DNA of 64,000 nucleotides from Limnomonas spitsbergensis (lineage: Eukaryota; Chlorophyta; Chlorophyceae; Chlamydomonadales): positions 310,001-374,000 of the forward strand of contig JAYJMM010000078.1 of assembly GCA_037349105.1 (NCBI GenBank), in the 5' to 3' direction. The notes under the pieces are model-generated. The model saw only the letters and a program-made list of their open reading frames with translations, was not told the origin of the DNA and did no database searches. Below are positions 45,190-56,540 of this stretch, piece by piece. The translations under genes and the position numbers were made by a program. How positions within the stretch are numbered: the stretch's first letter is position 1; every line of letters starts with the position of its first letter.

Positions 45190-48100
45190 TTACTTGAGCC
45201 GAGCTGTGAACCTCTCCACCAGCCTCTGTCGGATCTCGTCGGAGAGCGCCGCCGCCGCCGCCACACCCACTAGGCTGGGCAGGGCAGCCTCCTGCTCATG
45301 GCTCATGTCCGCTGCAGGGGCTGCCGACAGGTCATCACTCTGGAGGAGAAGGTGGTTTCAGCTGGATTCAGTTGGTTTCAGCTGGATTCAGTTGGCTTCA
45401 GTTGGTTTCAGTTGGTTTCATCAAAATCAACTATCCTGGTTGGCTTGGCAGTCCATCGGGAGCAAAGAAGGCAAATCAACATTGTCGCCGTAAAGCCACA
45501 AACCGCTATTCGCCCAACAGCCTTTTCCGAAAGGACCTGGCGGTTTAAACTGGCGGAACTTCAGTAAGAGAACGACACAACAAAATTGTCGGAAAGTGCC
45601 GCACGCCCATGCATTACCAATAATACAAAACGGGGCAACTAAATTGAAGAACCGGTACCTACAGGCTACAGGCCCATCTATTTTTCACCCTGCCCCCCCC
45701 CCCCCCCGGACTCCCCTTAAGGCTGCGGACTGACCTGTGCTGCACCGCTGTCCGGAGTGGATGTCTGTAGGCAATGTGCAGCAGAGGTGACGGCCTTCGT
45801 GAACAGGCGGATGAACGAGAGTCTGGGAGCAGGGGGTGCGCAAGATGAATATGTCTTTCATTTGTTGGCAAGGTGGATGAACGAGAGTCTGGGAGCAGGG
45901 GGTGCGCAAGATGAATATGTCTTTCATTTGTTGGCAAGGTGGATGAACGAGAGTCTGGGAGCAGGGGGTGCGCAAGATGAATATGTCTTTCATTTGTTGG
46001 CAAGGTGGATGAACGAGAGTCTGGGAGCAGGGGGTGCGCAAGATGAATATGTCTTTCATTTGTTGGCAAGGTGGATGAACGAGAGTCTGGGAGCAGGGGG
46101 TGCGCAAGATTAATATGTCTTTCATTTGTTGGCAAGGTGGATGAACGAGAGTCTGGGAGCAGGGGGTGCGCAAGATGAATATATCTTTCATTTGTTGGCA
46201 AGGTGGATGAACGAGAGTCTGGGAGCAGGGGGTGCGCAAGATGAATATGTCTTTCATTTGTTGGCAAGGTGGATGAACGAGAGTCTGGGAGCAGGGGGTG
46301 CGCAAGATGGATATTTCTTTCATTTGTTGGCAAGGTGGATGAACGAGAGTCTGGGAGCAGGGGGTGCGCAAGATGAATATGTCTTTCATTTGTTGGCAAG
46401 GTGGATGAACGAGAGTCTGGGAGCAGGGGGTGCGCAAGATGAATATGTCTTTCATTTGTTGGCAAGGTGGATGAACGAGAGTCTGGGAGCAGGGGGTGCG
46501 CAAGATGGATATTTCTTTCATTTGTTGGCAAGGTGGATGAACGAGAGTCTGGGAGCAGGGGGTGCGCAAGATGAATATGTCTTTCATTTGTTGGCAAGGT
46601 GGATGAACGAGAGTCTGCGAGCAGGGGGTGCGCAAGATGAATATGTCTTTCATTTGTTGGCAAGGTGGATGAACGAGAGTCTGGGAGCAGGGGGTGCGCA
46701 AGATGAATATGTCTTTCATTTGTTGGCAAGGTGGATGAACGAGAGTCTGGGAGCAGGGGGTGCGCAAGATGGATATGTCTTTCATTTGTTGGCAAGGTGG
46801 ATGAACGAGAGTCTGGGAGCAGGGGGTGCGCAAGATGAATATATCTTTCATTTGTTGGCAAGGTGGATGAACGAGAGTCTGGGAGCAGGGGGTGCGCAAG
46901 ATGAATATGTCTTTCATTTGTTGGCAAGGTGGATGAACGAGAGTCTGGGAGCAGGGGGTGCGCAAGATGAATATGTCTTTCATTTGTTGGCAAGGTGGAT
47001 GAACGAGAGTCTGGGAGCAGGGGGTGCGCAAGATTAATATGTCTTTCATTTGTTGGCAAGGTGGATGAACGAGAGTCTGGGAGCAGGGGGTGCGCAAGAT
47101 GAATATATCTTTCATTTGTTGGCAAGGTGGATGAACGAGAGTCTGGGAGCAGGGGGTGCGCAAGATGAATATGTCTTTCATTTGTTGGCAAGGTGGATGA
47201 ACGAGAGTCTGGGAGCAGGGGGTGCGCAAGATGAATATGTCTTTCATTTGTTGGCAAGGTGGATGAACGAGAGTCTGGGAGCAGGGGGTGCGCAAGATGA
47301 ATATGTCTTTCATTTGTTGGCAAGGTGGATGAACGAGAGTCTGGGAGCAGGGGGTGCGCAAGATGAATATGTCTTTCATTTGTTGGCAAGGTGGATGAAC
47401 GAGTCTGGGAGCAGGGGGTGCGCAAGATGGATATTTCTTTCATTTGTTGGCAAGGTGGATGAACGAGAGTCTGGGAGCAGGGGGTGCGCAAGATGAATAT
47501 GTCTTTCATTTGTTGGCAAGGTGGATGAACGAGAGTCTGGGAGCAGGGGGTGCGCAAGATGAATATGTCTTTCATTTGTTGGCAAGGTGGATGAACGAGA
47601 GTCTGGGAGCAGGGGGTGCGCAAGATGGATATTTCTTTCATTTGTTGGCAAGGTGGATGAACGAGAGTCTGGGAGCAGGGGGTGCGCAAGATGAATATGT
47701 CTTTCATTTGTTGGCAAGGTGGATGAACGAGAGTCTGCGAGCAGGGGGTGCGCAAGATGAATATGTCTTTCATTTGTTGGCAAGGTGGATGAACGAGAGT
47801 CTGGGAGCAGGGGGTGCGCAAGATGAATATGTCTTTCATTTGTTGGCAAGGTGGATGAACGAGAGTCTGGGAGCAGGGGGTGCGCAAGATGGATATGTCT
47901 TTCATTTGTTGGCAAGGTGGATGAACGAGAGTCTGGGAGCAGGGGGTGCGCAAGATGAATATATCTTTCATTTGTTGGCAAGGTGGATGAACGAGAGTCT
48001 GGGAGCAGGGGGTGCGCAAGATGAATATGTCTTTCATTTGTTGGCAAGGTGGATGAACGAGAGTCTGGGAGCAGGGGGTGCGCAAGATGAATATGTCTTT

Positions 48101-51100
48101 CATTTGTTGGCAAGGTGGATGAACGAGAGTCTGGGAGCAGGGGGTGCGCAAGATGAATATGTCTTTCATTTGTTGGCAAGGTGGATGAACGAGAGTCTGG
48201 GAGCAGGGGGTGCGCAAGATGAATATGTCTTTCATTTGTTGGCAAGGTGGATGAACGAGAGTCTGGGAGCAGGGGGTGCGCAAGATGAATATGTCTTTCA
48301 TTTGTTGGCAAGGTGGATAAACGAGAGTCTGGGAGCAGGGGGTGCGCAAGATGCAGAGGCCACTCTCACACCCCTGCTTATCTTACAGTCATTCAGCTAC
48401 ATGACAGCTATAAGGCAGCCAGCTACAATTCAGCTACGTGGCAGCCAGCTACAATTAAGCCAGCTACAATTCAGCTACAAGACAGGCTATGGCTGTGGGG
48501 GGCAGGTGCAGCAAGCCCTGCTGTCTGGTCCACCGGGTGTGGGCCGGTCAAGGTTTGTTCCACGTTGGGCCTGCGGCGGCCATCGATCGGCCTGCTGATG
48601 TCGGTTCGGTGCGCTGTAAAAAACTGTTTGGCAGCAAGGCCTGGCCCTCATTTGGCTGGAAGGTGGCAGGTAATCTGAACAGCCTTGGCGCAGAGAAACA
48701 AAACGATGGGACGCTGGAATGGTCGAGAAACGAAATAATGGCGCAGAGAAAAAAAATAACGTGACACTGGAATGGTGCGTCTCCAAGGCTTGGATGGGGG
48801 AATGAAACAGCGAGGAGTTACGCGGCATGTCAGAAGTTTGACAGAGGTGGCCTCCCTGCCACCACCTCTGAGGCTACTCCACACTTGACGGCCAGGTGAC
48901 CCAAGTTGTATCAGTAACCTCCCTGAGGTTATTAGTAATCTCCCAGAAGTTACTTATTAACCTCCCTAAAGTGATTGAGACACCTCCCTGCAGTTACTTA
49001 GTAACCTCCCTAAAGTTATTTAGTAACCTCCCTCAGGTTACTTAGAGATCTCCCTGAAGTTACTTAGTATCCTCCCTGAAGTTACCTGGTAACCTCCCTG
49101 AACCCACCTGAGGTTACGAATTTCCTGGACAGCCAGGATCTGAGTTGGATCCGGCAGCACCTCCATGTCACCTGGACGCAGCACAGCAATTCGAAATTTG
49201 AATCAGGCTTTGAGTTTTGGAAAGCAGGTCGCTGTCTAGTGGACACAATCGCGTGCTCTGGTGCTGTCAAGGTACAGAACCGATGCTGGCACAGCAGGCA
49301 CAGCAATCAAGGTCCCCATGACCTCCCCCAAAATGTTATACAACCAACTCCTCATTCCTATCCAGCGCTATCGGAATCTGATGACTGTTTTCAGCCAGCG
49401 CTACCAGAGCCCGGGAACTTCCTATTCTCAGACAGCGTTGCTAAGACAAGAGGTCCTGGTGCTCCACATCCAAGAGCAGTACCGGCTCGGTTACGTCACC
49501 GTGTGGCATGCATGCATAATGTTTCCAGATGACACAATTCGAATGTGACGATGCTCCCCTCACCTGTCAGCAGGTCTCGCACCACGTTCTCCTCCATGCC
49601 CATGTGAGCCAGGCAGGTAGCCAGGCTCTGATCTAGCTCACACATCAGGCTGCCCAGCTGCTGGCACAGGCCATTGTTGCCGGGGTCTGAGCAGGGACCG
49701 GGTGGAAAATGGACAAAGCGCAGTGGTTATCCTTTTCAACTCAAATATGAGGCTGCCCAGCGGCTGGTACAAGCTTTTGTTGCCGAGATCTGAGCAGGGG
49801 AACGGACCGAACATTGACCGCCCGCTACCGGTGACCAGGCAGAAGGGCTTGCTGCACCTGGGCCCCCCAGCCATTGGCTGTAATGTAGCAGGCCTGTAGC
49901 TAAAACACCCTTTCGTGTAGCTGAAACACCCTTAATGTAGCTGAAACATCCTCAAATGTAGCTGAAACACCCTTACAGAAGCTGAAACACCCTTTCGTGG
50001 ATCTGAACACCCTTAAATGTAGCTGAAGCATCCTCAAATGTAGCTGAAACACCCTTACATAGATGGCACTCACCAGGCGGGGCCGTCAAGCCCTCCAGCA
50101 CATTCAGCCTCCAAAGGAGCCGGTTGGCAGCTGTCGCGTAGGCCATCTGGATTGCATAAATTCAAATTGAACGTCAACTATTTGAATTCGAAATGCTGAA
50201 AACAGTCAAATAGGAAGGCGGGTAACACCCCCCCCTCCCCCCTGGCGATAACGACCCACCCAACCTGGCGATACCTGCATAGCGGCGTTGACCGTTTGCC
50301 CCCTCCCCCACCCCTCATCTTTACCCTAGGGATACCCCTCCCAGCTCCCCCCCCCAGGCAAAACCTCATACTCCTTCACTGCATTGCGGGGCTGCCCGTG
50401 TTGCCCCTCCCTCACTATTTTACCCCCTCCCTTGGCCCCTCTGACCTGGTACCCCCCCCAAGGCCATACCTGCATAGCAGCGTCGACAGTGTTGCTGCCT
50501 AGACGCATCTTAAGAGTCTCGCTGTCTTCCATTTGCTGTTGGTAAGAAAGAGGCAGCAGTGGGGGGGGCACCACGTTTGAGAGCAGCAAAGGAAGCAATG
50601 CACGGTACTGCACAGCACAGTAAAGCACAGTACACAGGTTGCAGTACAGTGCAGTACAGCACGGTACAGTTCTGTGCAGGGTTTTGGGGTTAGGGTTTAC
50701 GCCCCCCCCCCCCTCCTACACACCGCCCCGTCTAACCTGTTGTGCTTTTGTGTGGACATTGGGATCGCCGCCCTCCAGCCCATGCAGGACTGTACCGCTG
50801 GGGTACACAACAGAAGGCGGGCGCTGCAGCTGGGCCGAGAAGCTCAGGAGAATTGAAGGGCGGTCCGGGGCGGGAGGGCAGGGGGGACCCGTGGGAGCTG
50901 ACGGGGCAGGGGAGGGCTCGGAGCGGTTGGAGAAAAGGGAGTTGCCAGGGCCGTCAGAAGCGGGGGAGGTGGTAGCGGGGGAGGCACAGCCCCCTGAGTT
51001 TGCAGTGGCTTGCGCGTCGCGGCGCGCGCGGGCTGCGGCCGCGGAGCGGGCCTTCACGCTCTTGGCCCCCGATGGCGGCTTCAGGTGGCTTCCCTTGGCG

Positions 51101-54100
51101 GCCGCCGGCCTCCCCGCAGGTTCGGTTTTGACCGGGGTGGCGATGCAGCTCGCCGCGGCCGGCGTGGGTGGCTGCCAGGAAGACAGCGGGGGCTCCGGGA
51201 ACAGGAGGTGCTGCTGGTGCTGCTGGCGGGCAGCGGCAGCGTTGTTGCTGTTCTGCTCGACGGCGGCGGCGGCTGAGGTGGAGAGCAGCATGGACTTGTG
51301 CTGGGCCTTGTGGGGGAGCGGAGGGCAGTTCAAGAGGTCCAGGTCGCCCGACCCCATCATCAACTGAGGGGATAGGGAAAGGGGGGCAGGGGGTGAGGAG
51401 CATGGAAAAAGTCATCGAGGGTGAGAGGGGGTGGGGGGGGGGGGGATGATCTGCTTGGGAAAAACTCGAGCATCGATTTCCCCCCGTTAAACAGACCCCC
51501 ACGCTGAAGAGAAGCAGGCACTACCAAGCATGGCGGCATATGCGCTTGGATACATGATTGCGTGCGCTGGAAGGTGGCTGGAAGCTGCGTCCTGCCTGAC
51601 CACACTGCAAGCACTACATGTACTGCACATCCTGCTCGTACGGTATACATTGCGTGTACTGTGTGTACTGCTTGTACTACATGTACTATATGATGACATT
51701 ACAACATGCATAGATGTACAACATGGGGACCGATGTTTGACCGGTCGATGCCTGAGAATTCGAGCAATTGGGATTCCTGCCTTTGACCCTCCCAGCCGCA
51801 GGTCATGATGTGACCGAGTTTATAGCTGAATCGTAGCTTAATCGTAGCTTAATTGTAGGTTAATTGTAGGTTAATTGTAGCTGAAGCACCCTGCACTGAA
51901 CAGAGCATCCCACCTGGTCGTCTGAGTAGCCCATGTTGAATTCGTGTTCGAAATTTGCAGCCAGCCCACGGTTGATGCTGGACATGCGGCGTGGCGAGTG
52001 CACGCTAGCAGAGGGGACGTACCCTGAAAACAAGCTGCCCCTGCACACACCAGGGGGACATCAGGCCATAAGGGTTTGGAGGTGCTATATTTAGGGTTGA
52101 TGACGCGCACAGAAGTATTAGGTTCCTTGGTTAGGGGTTTTGTGTTTTAGCCTTTAGGGGTGAGGGTTTGCATGGATATGGGGTAAAGGGTTCAGGGCTT
52201 AGGATTTGATGGAAAAGGGGCATACAGGGTTCAAAGCTGAGGGTCTCATGGAAAAGGGGTAGAGGGTTTAGGGGCTGAGAGGTTCTGCCCTCCCTTCCCT
52301 CCCTGCAACTTGATTTCGCTGCAGACTAGCAGAAGAACAGGACACGGTCGATGCCGGCGACGCACCCTGTATTTAAAAATCGTGCTGCTGATTTATGGAA
52401 TATCACAAATACAAATAATAAGCATGTCGGCACCAGCGCGGTACTATAAGGACCCAGGATAATGCGCGGGGATGGCGCCGGGGTCATGTGCTCATGTGCT
52501 GTGCATGAGTCTGCCAGAGAGGGATGAGATTATGCGGCTGCGGCGCGACGCCAGCTACATGCCATCCGCTACTTGCTGATGCCCCCATGCACGGACAATA
52601 ACAAACCAGGACAAGGCCCTGATAATCCCGAGGATACTGCCCTGATAATGCCCCGTGATAATGCTGGGGTTTTACCCTCATAATACCTGGGTAATGCCAG
52701 GGTGATGCCTGGGTAATGCCCTCATAATCCTGGGGATACTGCCCTGATAATGCCAGGGACAATGCACTGGCCTTCTGCCCTCATAATGCCTGGATATTGC
52801 CCTGAGTTCTGCCCTCATAATTCTCTCATGGCTTCTGCCCTCATAATGGCATAATGGCATAATGGATGATACCGGGCTTTTATTCTCAGAATGTCGGAAT
52901 AATGGCGGGGATAATGCCCAGGGTTCTGCCTCATACTCCTGGAATAATGCCGGGATAATACCTGGATCATATTTTTGGGGATAATGTGCTGTATAGGATT
53001 GAACCCACCTGCCAAAGAAGGAGGAAAATCCTCGGCTGCGGCGTGGCGCCAGCTGCACACCGTCCCCAAGGTCACTCTCCCGATGAACAAAGTGGGGCAT
53101 GAAGCTGGACGGCCGGCTGTCGCCGTTGTTGACGTCAGTCAGCAGAGAGGAGATGCCGAGGTGCCCCCGGAAGGCTGGGGCACCGGCGGCGCCGTCCTCA
53201 GCCAGCATGCAGTGGGGGCCGTGAGGCTGGTTGGGTGCCTGCAGCACCAGAGCCATGAGCCAGTCATTGCTGGTTTGGAATTTGCCAGGATGGCATGCAT
53301 TTTTAGGTATGGTTCCGGCAGGGGGAGTCCGGTATGTTAATTTAGCCAAGGGGATGTTCCTCTCAGCTCCTTACCCTGCCAGCTGTCCTTCCAGTCTTCT
53401 TCGACCGCCATGATGGCCTTTCTGCAAACGGCGAACGTTCGAAGCTGCCCAACATGCAGCCCAGAAGCTGCATAGCCCCGGACCTTGAATGAACCAAATG
53501 AGGACTCTGCAAGGTGTGGGGTCTCCATCCATTCCCTAGTGTGTCCTGCATGGCTTCCCCATGACTCAATACATTGCCTACTCGCCATACCCTGCTCCTA
53601 TCAGCCATGGGCTTGATATTAAAAATATAAGATCATGTGGTGAACCTTGCAATCCGGGATCCAACGATCTGCTCAGACCCGGACGGGCCCCCATGTCAAC
53701 GCCAGCCCTAAAGAGTGCCGTACTTTGCTTAGTCTGGTTTCGGCGCACATAACCCTCATCGTTTCAAATGTCGTATTCCACAAGACACGCTCAGGCGTTT
53801 TCTTTCTTTCATTCTCCCTCGTGGTGAAACTCTCAATTCAGCGCCGTTTCAATTGCTAGTCTTTCAGCCTCATGCTATTTTATGTCCTCAACTTGCACGC
53901 ACCTGCATCATGATGCTTCCACCCCCTGTATTTCCAATCAGGGATGAGATGCGATGCCGTCGCTGCGACTGCCCGTACTGTCCGCAGAGGATGGGGTCGC
54001 TGGCGATCGGGTTGGCTTGCATCAAGCTGCCTCCCTGGCTGGCATGCGGCATCTCGTGGTCCAAAAAGTCGATCAAGGCATCCTGAGGAGTGCACGACAA

Positions 54101-56284
54101 CGATTTGGACCGGGCAGGCGTCATCGAAATGGGGGAGGTTCTCTTTCGACCCCGTGCTCAGGGTGAAAATCCCTGACAGTCGCAACGGCAGCCATGCATG
54201 AGGTAAAAGCCATCCAGAGTGATAATGGCTCGATTCCAGAGGCTCCAATTGGGGCTGTTCTGGAAGGCCAGGCTTTGTTCCCTTCCAGACATGCATAGCC
54301 CATACGGCATTAAGCGGCCCCAAGCCCCTCGTCTTAACTGGAATCCGGACCCTCCCTTCACCAGAACCCCATACCTCGCGTCTCATCTGGACCCTAGAAT
54401 CCTCGTCTCGACTGTACCCAGGCCAACACTCAGGCCTGCAGCATGCGACCCATATTGCTAATTTATCACAGACACGTCGGAGCCTGTGTGACCTGAAGCG
54501 TAGCTACATCACAGCCTACAGCCGTGGGCCTGGTGGGGCCTGGTGGGGCAAGCCCCCTGCTTGTGCCACCGGCCGTAGGCGTTTATGGTTTTGTCCCCAG
54601 CGGCCCAGTGGTAGCCGCCCAACGCTCTGAAACAAGCCATGGTGCTTGCGTACAAGCGTTCCGCAGCGCCCCTGTTGCACTTAGCAGCAGTCCTGCAGAG
54701 CTGTTAAACCCTACTACAGGACCCTTGGCCACCAGCATCCTGATTCCCGATGTGTCTCTGTTGCTTACCTCAATCAAGCCACAAGCCGAGAAAGCCCGGT
54801 CCCAGGTTGCAGTCGCCACGTCCACACTTCCGGGGTGGCCCGGCAGGCTGACCCTGCGACCCATGCTGTCACGACGGCAGACGGCCATCTCAGATCCTCT
54901 CTGAGATCCTATTCCTAGGACACATGGGGGGCGGTGCGTGGGGAATTTCAGCTCCCTCATCAGCTCTAATCCCTTCAGCGATCAAGACAGCAATGGGGCA
55001 GCATGGGGAAATCTTCAATCCCTAATCTTAAGAACAGGCGTGGGGTAGCGTGGGGGGGATTTTCGATCCCAAACCCGAGCCTAAACCTACAAAACAGCAA
55101 TGGGGCAGTAGGGGGGACATCTCAGATGCCCTCTTAACTGCCAGACCTTCAAAACTCAAAACAGGTGGAGCAGAGGGGCGTCAGAATGTAGTGAAGGTTT
55201 TTCTTGGCGCCTTCGGAGAATTGTAGATGTAGCGCACTAAAACAGCACTGTCCGCCCCCGGTGAACGTCGTTCACTTCCTGCCTGCCTGTGCTCCCGCCC
55301 TCTCGCCTGCCTGCCTGCCTGCCCCATCTGCTATACTCTTGCTCACCGATGCCATCCATCTCGACTTCCAGGTCCGGGTTGTAGATGAGCCCTCTAAGCT
55401 TGTCAGTGAGCTGGGCCTCATCGTCTGAAGCAAGCAAGCAAGCATGTGTCAGCCTCCATACATTTGTTTCTCCCCCTTTGCAAGCAAGTGGGCATGTATG
55501 CGAGATCCAGGCCAGTCTTGGGCTCTTGGCTCCCTTGGAAATGTGTGAGCCGCATGGGGCAGGGGTGCTTTTAAAAAACACTTCAGGTGCAAAATTCAGC
55601 TACGTCAGAGCCTAAGGCTGCGGGCTCATGCAGCATCCCTGCTCTGGTTGGGCCTCTGATGAAAGGCAGGTAAAAGTTTGATCCCAAACAGCATGGTGGT
55701 GGCCGCCCAGGGGGCCCCTGAAGGTGTGTGGAGCAGAGGGCCACTTCACTGTGAATGGGAGAAAGTGCTCAGGGGAGGCTTGGGAAACCCCTGCTATGAT
55801 GTGGCTGAGCAGGAACCATCAGTGCTACAGCCATGACCAAGGCCCTTGCCCCATAGCCTGGTGTTACGCCGCGGCTCCGGCACCGTACGTGCAGAGCCAC
55901 AGGCGGGCCTCAGGTGCCCTAGGAATCCAAAATTTCAAAGGAACTGGCCACACTTGTGCCATAACCTGCACCGTCTGGCCTGCATGCCGGTAAGTTGCGA
56001 TGCATGCGTGTCTGACTTTCTCACCCTGCCCATCCTCAAAGAAAGACATCCGGATGGTCGACCTCGGCCGCATGGGCATGATCCCCGACACTCTCTGGGG
56101 ACATGAGGACATGTCAGCCGCTGCGGCGGCGCCCGCTGCTGGTCCTAATAGTGCGATGGGCAAGGGCGTCGTGATGGTTGCGCGACCTGCCGGCAGCATC
56201 AACATCAGACCCGCGTCGATGTTGCTGCCCATGCCGTCAGTCAACGGTAGCAGGCTGTTGCCGCCTCCGCCCGTAAATTTCCTC
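45190..56284 (-). CDS. Large unknown gene, at least 14 exons (5' incomplete)
   Basis: Exons (-): 56284-56025, 55424-55347, 54896-54769, 54082-53903, 53421-53375, 53269-53009, 52034-51914, 51363-50737, 50535-50470, 50146-50074, 49686-49564, 49171-49108, 45764-45735 and 45337-45190. All use GT donors and AG acceptors, and every phase joins, giving about 734 residues after the missing start. The 30-nt exon at 45764 is the least certain. In order the protein has a Gly/Ala-rich start, RRDSMGRRVSLPG (two RRxS sites), DALIDFLDHEMPHASQGG, NDWLMALVLQAP, RRMSSINRGLAANFEHEF, a 209-codon Ala/Ser/Pro-rich exon, then helical segments (LKMRLGSNTVDAAMQ, ANRLLWRLNVLEGL, LMCELDQSLATCL) and the end ERFTARLK. 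The terminal TAA overlaps a GTAAGA donor-like site, so the end could be spliced on. I recognise no family; the make-up suggests a regulatory or scaffold protein. Confidence 0.65.
45807..48345. repeat. 66-bp intronic minisatellite, about 38 copies
   Basis: Unit: GTGGATGAACGAGAGTCTGG, GAGCAGGGGGTGCGCAAGAT, then GAATATGTCTTTCATTTGTTGGCAAG in part. Sixty-six is a multiple of three, so all copies stay open and long frames appear on both strands. They are repeat artefacts. Variant units (TAATATG, GGATATTTC, CTGCGAGC) recur in the same order about 1.12 kb apart (17 units), showing a higher-order duplication. One unit near 47401 lacks two bases, which shifts any frame. In my model it lies inside an intron of the large minus-strand gene. 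Confidence 0.95.
48381..48622 (+). mobile_element. SINE/MITE-like element with AGCTACAATTC flank
   Basis: Four or five copies of the CAGCTACAATT word precede GGCAGGTGCAGCAAGCCC, CTGCTGTCTGGTCCACCG, GGGCCGGTCAAGGTTTG and a diverged right end with GTGCGCTGTAAAA. Confidence 0.7.
48905..49107. repeat. 22-24-bp array starting at the donor of exon 49171-49108
   Basis: Units read, on the minus strand, GTAACTTCAGGGAGGATACT with variants GTAACCTGAGGGAGGTTACT. The exon end itself is GTAACCTCAG followed by GTGGGTTCAGGGAGG. The array abuts this donor, and each unit repeats the last exon bases plus a G, so it looks derived from the exon edge. Confidence 0.75.
49737..49808 (-). repeat. Copy of the acceptor and first half of exon 49686-49564
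   Basis: On the minus strand it reads CCCCTGCTCAG, then a start like that of the real exon (CTCGGCAACAAAAGCTTGTA versus CCCGGCAACAATGGCCTGTG), with CCGCTGGGCAGCCTCAT against CAGCTGGGCAGCCTGAT. It would encode LGNKSLYQPLGSLIFE in place of PGNNGLCQQLGSLMCE. It lies upstream in the transcript and has an intact acceptor but no matching donor. Confidence 0.85.
49885..50065. repeat. Intronic repeat of GTAGCTGAAACACCCTT
   Basis: Eight or so units of about 22 bases. The GTAGCTGAA core is the complement of the TTCAGCTAC flank of the SINE-like family, so the array may have grown from such an insertion. A diverged minus-strand body lies at 49801-49880 (GAACATTGACCGCCCGC, CAGCCATTGGC). Confidence 0.75.
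50265..50300 (-). repeat. Copy of the 3' edge of exon 50535-50470
   Basis: On the minus strand AACGGTCAACGCCGCTATGC then AGGTATCGCC mirrors the real exon end AACACTGTCGACGCTGCTATGC... AGGTATGGCC in outline. It lies downstream in the transcript and includes a donor-like AG/GTATCG. Confidence 0.65.
51590..51710. repeat. Short GTACTGCATGTACT-like intronic repeats
   Basis: Loose repeats of words such as CTACATGTACTG and TGTGTACTGC in the intron between exons 52034-51914 and 51363-50737. A similar GCACAGTAC/GCAGTACAG tract lies at 50595-50670. Confidence 0.6.
52080..52300. repeat. TTTAGGG-like scattered words
   Basis: An intron of the large gene has degenerate telomere-like words (TATTTAGGGTT, GCCTTTAGGGG, GGGTTTAGGGG) with a loosely repeated ATGGAAAAGGGG block. 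Confidence 0.5.
52620..52985. repeat. Degenerate intronic repeat (GATAATGCC type)
   Basis: About 16 loose units of 20-24 bases such as CTGATAATGCCAGGGA and CCTCATAATGCCTGG, in the intron between exons 53269-53009 and 52034-51914. Confidence 0.85.
54501..54622 (+). mobile_element. SINE/MITE-like element
   Basis: GTAGCTACATCACAGCC, duplicated GGGCCTGGTGGGGC, GCCACCGGCCGTAGGCG, TTTTGTCCCCAGCGGCCC and TGGTAGCCGCCC in family order. Confidence 0.7.
55597..55735 (+). mobile_element. SINE/MITE-like element
   Basis: CAGCTACGTCAGAGCC, CATGCAGCATCCCTGC, AAAGTTTGATCCCAAAC and GGTGGTGGCCGCCCAGG, ending GAAGGTGTG. Confidence 0.65.
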
Positions 56285-56309
56285 CTGCTGGGGATGGAGG
56301 GTGAGAGAT

Positions 56310-56540
56310 GAAGCGGGTACCTTGTTTGCGTGGCTTTTGCCGTTACCAATTTTGTTTGCTATATCTTTTAATCATGCTGTCGTGGTTTGTGCAAGAACCG
56401 AGCTGGAGTTGGTACCAGCTGTTCAGCTGTCACTGGGATGAAGGACGCAGGCCAGGTAGCTGGCAGGGTGAAGTTGGTGGCAGGGGGGTTAAGTGTTTGC
56501 GATGGAGGACCAGGCGTTATCAAGTGAGAGGCGTGTACCG
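56310..56540. other. Region 5' of the first identified exon of the large gene
   Basis: The missing 5' exon or exons and promoter of the 45-56 kb gene should lie at or beyond this point. I found no clear in-phase exon. Confidence 0.3.

Noticed and set aside
45659..48598. Open frames of several hundred codons on both strands in the 66-bp array
   Set aside because: The unit length is a multiple of three, so every frame stays open. A two-base loss breaks the frame, and flanking exons splice in phase without it.
50639..51367. Plus-strand frame of 242 codons
   Set aside because: It is antisense to the 209-codon exon of the minus-strand gene, whose splice sites and phases agree with its neighbours.
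54121..54460. Frames around 54.1-54.5 kb on both strands
   Set aside because: They overlap the intron between two well-supported exons of the minus-strand gene and show no domain.
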